From Alentia gelatinosa (lineage: Eukaryota; Annelida; Polychaeta; Phyllodocida; Polynoidae): a DNA stretch of 64,000 nt. Below are positions 34,353 through 43,508 of this stretch, piece by piece; within the stretch, counting starts at the first letter, position 1; each line of letters opens with the position of its first letter. The notes under the pieces are model-generated. The model had not been told where the DNA came from and ran no database searches. It worked only from the letters and a program-made list of their open reading frames with translations. The stretch is taken from the NCBI GenBank assembly GCA_950022655.1, contig OX465581.1:107553125-107617124 (forward strand), given 5' to 3'. The translations under genes were made by a program, and so were the position numbers.

Positions 34353-37300
34353 TGATAGTTAGAGATAAGACTCTATGCTTTTTACTTACTTTCTGAATAA
34401 CTGGAATGTTTAATTACCCGCTTCCCTAACTGATCTGTAGATCCTCTTATAATATCCGGAATTTCCCGTACGTGTATCTCCTAAATCACTGCCTCACATA
34501 TCTATGGTTAACCACAAGTCGAACAAACGTCACCCTATAGATGGTTCACTCACAGTACACCAGATGGTGCTGAGGGGCGTTAGCACGGTGGAATGGCAGG
34601 CAGAGCTGGGGTCACCATGCCACGTAGATGTGAGTGCTCCCTTCTCTCTGTAGCCCATGCCCTTACATTGTACGGTGTTTGTATCGATTGGGGCTTCGCG
34701 TCCGCTTTTAGCGCCATATTTATGGCCAGGTGCGCGCGCAGAAGGTCAGCATGTAACGGGGCCCCGCGCGTCTGGTCCCCGCCACCAAATGGATGTTGTT
34801 AGAGAAAGGTCATTCGTCCTTTGTCACCGCCGAGGGCGCCACATAAGACGCCGCATACAGACAGCCGCGCCCTCAGGCGGAGGGATGGGGATCGACGAAC
34901 GGACCCATACAACCTAAACCCACCCCCGAACACCCAGCCACTCCAGCAAGGTGCGCAGATCGTCCATTGTCAGCGTCAGTGTCATGGAAGACAGCCTTTG
35001 TGCATATGGGGAAAACCCCAAAGCATCCATCACCTATCATAGACTTTCCTCACGCTGCCATCTGTCTATTATCCTTACGCCAACAGCTATCATAAACAAT
35101 CACCACCTGCGCTTCTATGACGAGACACCAGCGTCATAGTTCACCTCTCAACCTACTACAATTCATGCTTTACCATTCTGCGCCGCCTTGCGGTATATTG
35201 TTTCGTTAGGCACTGTCTTGGTGAGACACCGATCACTCTAGCGTTATGACAATGTAATTCAGAACGATTACACGTAGAACGTGGACGATAGGTGTTTGCA
35301 CAAGTCTTTTGGCAAGACACGACTGCTGGGACAAAGTAGAGTGTTGTAATATCAAGTATGGCCTGTCTATATAAATCATTGTCTACGAGCCCCCAGGAAA
35401 AGACCAGTAAAGAAGGGTTGGGGAAATGATATTCGTTATTGAATTATTAAGATGATATGATAACATTAAAATTGATGGAGCAACATAAAAGTATGTCAGT
35501 ATAAAAGTGTAAATATATATTATGATATTTGGTGAAATAATATAGATGTGGTTGTAAGCAGTGAATGATGAGCCAGAATTTATATGTTTATAGGGTGATG
35601 GTAGATAAGAATTAGATAAGATTGTTTGAGTGTGTTGGTAGGATGATGACATGAAGGGAAGTGTGATGCATGGCGCATGTGCTGATAGTGGTAGATAATA
35701 GGTGGCGTGTGTATGGATTTGTTGATGTGGGGGGAGGGGGAGAAAATGACCCATCTTCTTGATAGAAAAAAGGAGATAGCAACCAAATTGACTGACTTTC
35801 AGATAAAGATGCAGGTAGGTATAATGCTGGCTAGGTCGGCCAATGTGATAATCTACAGCAATATTTGTGTGTTTGTGTGTGACATATATATGCATCTAGA
35901 CTAACACAGGGTGCTTCATAACAGGTCTTTGCTCCAGAGAGTGGTTAAGGCCTAACTGTCTGGAATGCCACCCCACCGTCTACTATCTTTATTTGCACTG
36001 ACCCCCCTAAGACAGTTTATAAACAGCAGATGTCCACACAAGAATCACTTTTCACCCAGACACTGAGGCGTCAACAACTCCAGGCTGTTGAGCATTACTA
36101 CCAGTACAGTGAGAAGGCTGGAACACCATAGGACTCTAGGCTTCAGAGCACAATACTGAGGGTAGGACAAGCACTAGCTTCCAAGCACTGGAGGAAACAA
36201 GGAACAGTGATTGATAATTGCTACCAGCATTTCCCACCGCTTTGGCTCATCTCTATGCACAAGTCAAGGAGACATTGGACAATAACTGAAATGAGTATTA
36301 GGAACACTGATAGACTGTGAGTACAGCTGCAACTGAGAGAAATTGTATCATTTGAGCTCCACAAAAGTAAATGTGGTCGTATGCTGTTGAGAATTGTTAT
36401 GTAACTGTGCTATAATATATGTTATACATATACATCAGTGTATGGGTATCTGTCTTCTTCATTAAGAATAGAAGATATTCCAAGTTATCTTTTCTGCTCA
36501 CTGTGTTAGCTAGTCTATAAGATTAGGTCGTAATTACTGTACATGCCAAGTGCTATTTAAACCATATTTTAGGAATCACTGAGCCGATGTGCATGTTTGA
36601 TACCATAGAATAAAACCTCTGTATTTCATTTGAATATCATGTAGATTGGTATGGTTACAAAATACCAATTCCTCATATTCCCTCTTAGGTTATTTGGAAC
36701 ATTGTTCTGAAATATGTCCATAATGGCCTTTAAGAAAGGAGTTGACCAAGAACTTCCCAGTATCTTACATGTGCTTAATCAACAACAGTAGAACTACAAC
36801 TGACTCGCTGACTTCAATTGACTCTGCTTATATACTAGGTTAAATCTCATTTTCATCATTAAACTCATCTGGTATCACTAGCACTACTATGTTCCTTGTT
36901 CTTTTTGCCACTTCACTATTGTATGTATTTACTATTAATTATATGAGTGTCGCCTGTTTCATGGAAGAACTGTTCTAAACAGAATGAAATAAAGGATATA
37001 AACAAAACAAAAACAACAACAAAAATGGCACTGCCTAATTTTGGTATAATAGCTCAGTTATCTCTTGTAAAGATTCTGGGCTTAGATTAAAAGACAAGTA
37101 GATTTATCTCATATCAACTCTTGTATTCCAGCATGACTGGATTTTACCACATGGAACCGGGCTTGTAACTGGTAGCAGTAGCAAACAACTTTCACACATC
37201 TTAGTTACAAGAAACGCCACCAGGGCACCACAATATCCATCTAGACTTGCCGAGCAGAAGTGCCCAGATCTCTCGGTGCAGATACTGTAAAGCGGGAACC

Positions 37301-38584
37301 ACATGATGGGATCCATGTACCTCAAAGGGTTTTTCTGAGACAGCTCATGCTGAGATTCTGTACTCGAACACAATCTCTTCATCTAAATTGTAGGGCTCCG
37401 TTTTCTTGAAACATGATTTTCCCCTGTAATTGTTGGCGACATTTACCCCTATAAAGGAACAGAATCTCATGAGATTTTGAACCCTATGAGGTACATGAAT
37501 CCCACTGTGTGGATTCCTTTAAAGCCCTGGTAGCGGACCACCCAAATAAATGGACCAACCCACAAGACGGACCAGTTTCGGTCCGGATGGAGGGTGGTCC
37601 ATATAACGGGGTTCTAATGAAGTTAGTTCATTCAAAGTGATGACTGTCGTCACTATGACCTTGCAAAGCGCCTACGCGTTGTTGTCTAGTTGGCACATGT
37701 GTTGAGGTATATCAGACACCATAGGTCTGTATTGGCAGACACTGACAGGTGTGTGCCGAACCTCCTCCTTGACCCGCAGAGAGGAGTCAGTCCCCGTCAT
37801 TATATGGTCTCTGTTTCTCCTCCCACGTTTACAATATACACTGTCATGGCGCTACCCGCTTCCTCTTAAAAATCAGGAAACTGGGAGAATAATCCCTCAC
37901 GGGGTATGAGGTAAAAGTCTAAGATGTGGAATTACAAAACACAAACTTCGGTGACTATTTAAAATTATAGGGATAGGGAGGGTTTAAATGTTCTACGGTT
38001 TCCGTATTCATGCATCACATGGTCCTGGCTCAGACAACTCAATTAACATGACACTTGTAGTCTATTGAAACTGGATTTATACTGCACGCTGCGTTTTCCG
38101 TTTTTCCCTGGATGAAGAAAAATAATGACAGAAAAAAGGAAAGGTTGAAGATGAACATGTAAGACAAAGGAGACGAACGAATACGCCAATTGCAAATTGC
38201 TGGAAAAAGGTCAAGATTTTTATGAAAAATGGATTTCCTTCAAGGCATTTCACGTCAAACCTTTTTCATTGAAAGGAACCTCACATCCATACCATCATGG
38301 GATACCATAGTACGAAGGAATCTTTCTCCCATTTGACTAGAAGACCTAAACCGCTGGCAAGTTCATGTAATTTTAAAGCCGTTTTGGTTGAACAAATGGA
38401 GAGCATTGGTTAGTTATGCTGGGCTAAACAGATTAGCTTGAATTTGAACCACATAATATGTTTCTTTCGATATAGCCTGTGGCCAAGGTCCATATTGGGC
38501 AACAATACATGAAAGAAGCTGTTTGATGCTCAAATGGTTCATAGTTCTTATGCCCATCTTCTTTCTTTATTCCCCACATAATAT

Positions 38585-38940
38585 AGAGTCTCCATACTAA
38601 GCCTATGGAGCCCTACAGATTGAGTAGAATACAGATAGCCGGATTCTCTTAGGAAAATACGGCTTTTTCGGCTCCCTGACGGGCATCATAGGAACTATTT
38701 TGTATAAATAATGCACGGCGCTTGCGTCGGATTTCTAATTATTTTCAAGATTTTTTCCCAATAATTAGTCGAATGGTGAGTAATAAATACACTACCATGA
38801 TTTGGATCTGCTTGGTTGTATTCTCCTTGTAGTTGGCTCTACGCAATACTCTTCGCTATCGCTCGTAGTATCACTACGCGTCAACCACGCGAAGAATACG
38901 GCCACGCAGATCCAAAAAATGGTAAAATTGTGTATTTCCT
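38585..38940 (+). repeat. Dispersed repeat containing a hairpin MITE, + copy
   Basis: The sequence matches the reverse complement of about 62995-63370. Shared landmarks are GAGTCTCCATACTAAGCCTA, AATACGGCTTTTTCGG, CTAATTATTTTCAAGATTTT and AATAATTAGTCG. The right part, 38795-38933, is itself a hairpin with arms of about 33 bp (TTTGGATCTGC, CGTATTCT). It is non-coding and probably a non-autonomous DNA transposon. Confidence 0.7.
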
Positions 38941-39424
38941 CCCTCTTCTCTCTTGGGTTGAATTGATAGCCATGTCTTAATTTGGAAGCCTTAGCACAGA
39001 ATACAGGTATGCTCCGATCAGGCATAAACTGCAATATCGTCACCCAGGACATTAAATACAGGTATGGTTTTATTAGACATAACCGGTAATTGGAGAATCG
39101 GTAGTATTAGATTAATGTAGAGTAATCCCTAGAAGCAATTTGAACGCATGAAGCGCACGCTACTTTAGGACATTCAGTATTGAGTTCAATTATTGAATGA
39201 ATTTCTTTTTATCATTTGGAAAGAATATTCCAACACAGACTGCTGACAATGCTCCAAGAATAGGTGAGGTACAAAAGAAAAATAAATCACTACAGTTATG
39301 GAGTTTTGTTAGCGAACAATGGCAGTCAGTAGTATATGGCAGGTAGCATTTAGCCTCGTAATGCCATGAGCTATTATTGGGCAAATGAGAGCGAATCCTT
39401 TCACAGTTTACTAAACGTACGTGC

Positions 39425-39426
<2 letters not shown>

Positions 39427-39505
<79 letters not shown>
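39427..39505. repeat. (TA)n microsatellite
   Basis: About 79 bp of TA repeats followed by short ACAT repeats (CATACATACATACA). Tyr-Ile frames through it are artefacts. Confidence 0.95.
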
Positions 39506-39509
<4 letters not shown>

Positions 39510-40730
39510 CATACATACAATGCATGTAGTACAAAGTGGCCCCCTACAGGTGATTAGTAAGTTCTACGGCTATATCCTAGATGTCGCTTTATCATATCCG
39601 TATTGGTCAGTAGGCATTATATTTCGTTCGGCTGGATTGTAAATATCATAAGATAAGCCCAACTATTCAGAAGATAGCTGGAACTGCATGTTTCAAAAAG
39701 GCGATATCAACACTTGACATCTAAATAGATGATCTGTTTCATTAACCATTTCATCGAATTATCATTATCATTATTAGTATTATCATTATCATTATTATTA
39801 TCGACTTCACTATTATTATAATTATTTGATATTAACTTGTTATTTACATATCATATATCTTAGAACTATGCACCTGGTCATCTTGATGTATTGGCTGAAA
39901 ATGCCCATTGGAAGAACTTTTTGTACCGAGATGGACAGTAAACTTTAACAACAAAAAATTATATAACTTGTAGGGGCCGCTTAAACGCAATCCTCTTTTT
40001 CACAAAGGTAGCTTCGCCGGTCTTCGTCTTGGTTAACCCTTTCCTTACCGGACCTGGTAGCTCTTTCAAAACCATACACTTAACCCACGTTTTGAAACAG
40101 CTCCCTGGTCACAGGTGCACATCTTTAAAGGCTGCATGCCTGACACCAGACCACCTCTGCATTGCAGGCCTATGTTACAATTGTTGAGAAAACTGATACT
40201 TTACCAGCGTATTCAAAGTTGTCTGCCAATGTTTCCATGGCGATAACTATAAAACCATTTATCAATTATCACTATAAATGCATTTTACATAATTATGAAG
40301 ATCTATCTAAGATGGATTACATTTTAACCAAAAAAATAAGGAAAATGATGGACTAGCTATGGGAGTCTCCTGAGGCATCCTTTGCACTAGCCACGGGAGT
40401 ACCTTGAGGCATCATTGGTAAGGAAAGGGTTAAAGTTGTCACCCAGTCTTCAAGGTTCATGGTAACCGTTATACGTCATCAATGTGTTTGCCTAGCGACG
40501 GAGTCTATGACGTAACGTATATAGGTTCCTAATGGTTGATTGACCTCTCATTAGCTGCACCAGGCTTGTTTTGGTCTCAGCTATCTTTCTGCATTTTGCC
40601 TTGTTGTACATAATATTATTTTTTAGGTTTGTATTTTTACTGTCATAAACCCGGTTTTCATATTTATTGTCGTCGCTATAACATATATTCGTGTCTTAGA
40701 TTTCTTGTCCGCCTATTATTTTCCATAGTA

Positions 40731-40734
<4 letters not shown>

Positions 40735-40790
<56 letters not shown>
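40735..40790. repeat. (TA)n microsatellite
   Basis: About 56 bp of nearly pure TA. Confidence 0.95.
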
Positions 40791-40791
<1 letters not shown>

Positions 40792-41151
40792 TAAATGCTG
40801 TAATAAGAAAGCATCAACTATATCATCTCTCGAGGACTGCAACACATTTCAAGGCAACTGCTTGCTTTAAGATAAACATCAATATTCAACTACGCTCGTG
40901 TAAAACACGCCTAATTGGGTGAACTCGTACGGTAATGTAATACAATGATGTTTCTGTAAATGTAATAATCTGGATCCGAACACGTGATGCTGGACGTTTA
41001 CATGGACGTGTTTACACCGAGCTGTAAACATCCGGGGACATGTGTGAGGACCCGGATTATTTCGTTTACAGGTCAAACGTTTAATTTTCACTATTTACTA
41101 TACCCATGCACTGTAAATACGCCCGTTTCGCCATACAACGTAAAAATATAA

Positions 41152-41174
41152 TGTACGGACCACTGGTCCGTACA
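41152..41174. repeat. Perfect 23-bp palindrome
   Basis: TGTACGGAC-CACTG-GTCCGTACA, perfect apart from the odd central base. It lies 135 bp from the longer fold-back at 41309, which also contains GTACGGAAC. Confidence 0.8.
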
Positions 41175-41308
41175 CTAAAATGCTGACTACCTTGCCAAAT
41201 ACTTTTATTAACAAATCGGTTGTTAATCAAATTAATGATTTTTTTTTAAATTTTGGGTATATAGTAAATATATAACGTCCAATCATGCGTGTACAAGTCA
41301 CATCTCGA

Positions 41309-41378
41309 GATGGTAATTTAGGGTTTGTACGGAACAAGGCATTAATGCCGAGTTCCGTACAAACCGTAAATTATCATC
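41309..41378. repeat. 70-bp fold-back with 27-bp arms
   Basis: The left arm runs from GATGGTAATTTAGGGTTTGT to ACGGAAC. The right arm is its complement with two mismatches. The loop is 16 nt. It may be the core of a small hairpin transposon. Confidence 0.75.
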
Positions 41379-41718
41379 GACGTTCTATATAAATACCTCC
41401 AAAGCATTCATATATTTACTTTATTTAGGATGTAGGAGCTAAATTCTAGACCGATTTGGGCACAGAACGGTCAACGCGAATCGTTGCTTTCGCCTCGACC
41501 GTTGAATGCAGCTGTGAGGTTGAACATTGCATAGCAACATGCATGGCAACACACATTGTGACTTTGAAACTGGCAGAAAACACGCAGGACAAAAACATAG
41601 CAGTTGTTATCCCATTGCACTCCCGTTTTGAGGTGAGCGCGATGCCTATTTACCCATTTATTCACTGTCCTTCGCTGTATTTTCGGAATTTAGGTGTATT
41701 TTTTATTTAATTGTAATT

Positions 41719-41903
41719 GGTTGCCCATGGCCTATGGTCAGGGGTGGTCATTGCCCCCCCTGGTGAAACCACTCTGCACTCGCGCACCCCTGCGCCACCT
41801 CTCCACTCTCGGCCGCACTAAACATCAAAGTGCGCGAGGCCGACACTGTCCTCTGTCTCATTCGCTTCTCAGGTCTCCTACACTCAACACGTATTTTTCT
41901 ACC
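41719..41903 (+). repeat. Copy 3 split direct repeat A1
   Basis: 185 bp beginning GGTTGCCCATGGCC, repeated identically at 46629-46813 as far as I can see. Confidence 0.85.
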
Positions 41904-42015
41904 GCTCCTTGGCTTATCGCCCCTCGTACCTCTGGTCTCCATATTCCCCTGAATATCGGCAGACGAGGACAGGCATACCAAGCGATTCAGTAGTTTAAGT
42001 ATATTTCGTGCAGTT

Positions 42016-43203
42016 ATGTTGACCAGAAGCGCTATGGCAGCATCCGCATCCGCGGAAGCAGAAACGGACTCGGAGATAACCCTACGGCAGCAGCCTGCGG
42101 CCGAGAGCGACCACGTGGACTCGGTCTCTCAACAAGGTACGAGTGCGAGCGGCCGGACTCGGGCCTCCCGGATCACTGCCCTAGAGACAAACCTCGGGGG
42201 CGTGAGGACAGACGTCAACGAAGTCAAAACGGATGTTAACGAGGTCAGGACGGATGTCACGAAGATGTCCCGACAGATGGACGGCATGATGGACGCGATC
42301 ATGCAAATTTCCCGGCCGGCATCGCGGAGGACCGGCTCACGGGCGTCGTCGGTGGCCGAACGGACGCGGGACTGGGCCCAGGAGCAAACGGATCGCCTTC
42401 TACCCCCACCCCGGGCTCTCAGGGAAGCCTACACGACTGAAGACCATCTACAGCGGGAATTCGGCCGTGAGGCCATGCGACACGATCGGACCACCGGTAA
42501 GAGTTCGTTACTTTCTGATCTGAATGCCCGCAGGCCGACCGCAAAGCCGTACATGTTCATGGACCGGGACGGCGTGTACACGTTGCATCAAAAATTGGAC
42601 CTACGGTCGAGCCTCGGGCCTCTCGAGTACATTTCTTGTTTTGTGGCCCTATTGAGTGACGAACGCGCCTTGCACCCCGAGGATAAGGACCACATGTTCA
42701 AACACTTATACCAGGTAACGGTTGACGCGCAGGCACGGCCGTGGGCCGGCGTCAGACGTTGGTCAAACTACGTTTTCGACCAGGTCGAGTCCGGCAGGAT
42801 GCGGTGGTCAGATCACGGCCGGATACAGGAGGAGCGCGTCCGGCTGGCCATGACCACTACACACACGGCTAACAGCAGTGCAAACAACGAGACCGGACGC
42901 GCTCGGGGAAGCGAGGCCCCGTGCCGGGAGTTCAATGGCGAGAGGGGGTGCCGCCACCGCAGCGACCACACAGAAGGGGGCATCCAGTGGTTGCACGTGT
43001 GTAGCTTCTTTGACTCTGTCGGCAGGAAGTGCGGTCACTCGGTGCACGCGTGCAACCGAAAGCTCACGTTTGGTCATGGATACGACAACACGGCCGCACC
43101 CCCTGCACCCACACCACGACGAGCACCCCAGGCGGGGTACCAGCTCCAGACCACCACCAAGCCGGCGGCACCACAGAGCATCCACCACCAGCAGCCGACT
43201 TAA
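42016..43203 (+). CDS. gag-like protein, copy 3, ended by a premature TAA at the frameshift site
   Basis: 395 codons from the ATG at 42016. Residues 63-83 are three consecutive 7-residue units (VRTDVNE type) encoded by three 21-bp repeats (42202-42264), extending a predicted coiled coil; family 2 lacks this expansion. The C-terminal Cys/His module is present, but the Cys equivalent to C311 of copy 2 is Phe here (TTT at 43009-43011), which should weaken zinc binding. The TAA at 43201-43203 stands where copy 2 has TCA, directly before AAA AAC; without it gag would continue to the TAA at 43231-43233, matching copy 2. So this gag is nearly full length but cannot feed the frameshift. Confidence 0.8.
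   Translation: MLTRSAMAASASAEAETDSEITLRQQPAAESDHVDSVSQQGTSASGRTRASRITALETNLGGVRTDVNEVKTDVNEVRTDVTKMSRQMDGMMDAIMQISRPASRRTGSRASSVAERTRDWAQEQTDRLLPPPRALREAYTTEDHLQREFGREAMRHDRTTGKSSLLSDLNARRPTAKPYMFMDRDGVYTLHQKLDLRSSLGPLEYISCFVALLSDERALHPEDKDHMFKHLYQVTVDAQARPWAGVRRWSNYVFDQVESGRMRWSDHGRIQEERVRLAMTTTHTANSSANNETGRARGSEAPCREFNGERGCRHRSDHTEGGIQWLHVCSFFDSVGRKCGHSVHACNRKLTFGHGYDNTAAPPAPTPRRAPQAGYQLQTTTKPAAPQSIHHQQPT
42497..42502 (+). promoter_or_regulatory. Candidate 5' splice site in gag, copy 3
   Basis: GTAAGA with the exon ending at phase 1 (G at 42496). It is conserved at 5914 in copy 1. Pairing with the acceptor ending at 45305 would remove 2,809 nt and keep the YR frame. This is inference. Confidence 0.3.
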
Positions 43204-43243
43204 AAAAACGGGCAGGCCGCGCCCCGCGACTAAGCAAGGCGCG
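43203..43243 (+). promoter_or_regulatory. -1 frameshift signal, gag-pol, copy 3 (blocked by a stop codon)
   Basis: AAAAAAC at 43203-43209, an 8-nt spacer, and the stem CGCGCC (43218-43223) with GGCGCG (43238-43243) around a 14-nt loop. This is the same arrangement as in copy 2. The first A of the heptamer is the third base of the TAA at 43201-43203, so ribosomes in the gag phase should terminate before slipping. Confidence 0.7.
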
Positions 43244-43508
43244 ACAGAAAGTTCAAAGGGAGCCCGGTGGCCCGGAGTGTGATGCAACAAAGCCGGCCCC
43301 CTCATGTGACGTCACGGCCCACGTGACCCCCTCGGCACGTGGCCGAGGGGTAGCGATAAACAACAACAAAGGCGGGGGGAATACACTCCCGGAGGAGATA
43401 CGCCCCCTTTTCCCAGCGCCGGTTGTCCCCGGCCCTGTGGAGGACGATGGTCCCAGTCGCATGCCGGGTGTTAGTGTTAGTGCGCCCGGGGCGAGACCAG
43501 GAATCTAA
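43203..43508 (+). pseudogene. pol N-terminal linker, copy 3, cut off by a 1-nt insertion
   Basis: This frame, at -1 to gag, reads KKRAGRAPRLSKAR, matching KKRTGRAPRVSVAR in copy 2, then a Ser/Ala/Gly-rich linker sharing a DVTxHVT motif with copy 2. It ends at TAA 43506-43508. Copy 1 keeps one continuous frame across this point and has one base fewer in the run after GTTAGTGTTAGTGCG, so copy 3 gained a base near 43487-43493. Confidence 0.65.

Larger units (their letters stand above)
31723..41718. other. Non-coding host DNA between copies 2 and 3
   Basis: About 10 kb without a convincing gene. Repeats are listed separately: an inverted-repeat element at 32304, a G-run at 32462, a MITE fragment at 34321, a dispersed repeat at 38585, TA tracts at 39427 and 40735, and fold-backs at 41152 and 41309. 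A GC-richer patch lies at about 34560-34930, and a segment with a polyadenylation-like AATAAA and an A-rich end lies near 36989-37025. Confidence 0.5.

Noticed and set aside
43423..43490. Start of copy 3 pol at 43423 as an independent gene
   Set aside because: The codon is TTG, there is no sequence evidence for initiation, and this portion is the wrong phase of the linker; homology begins near 43490.
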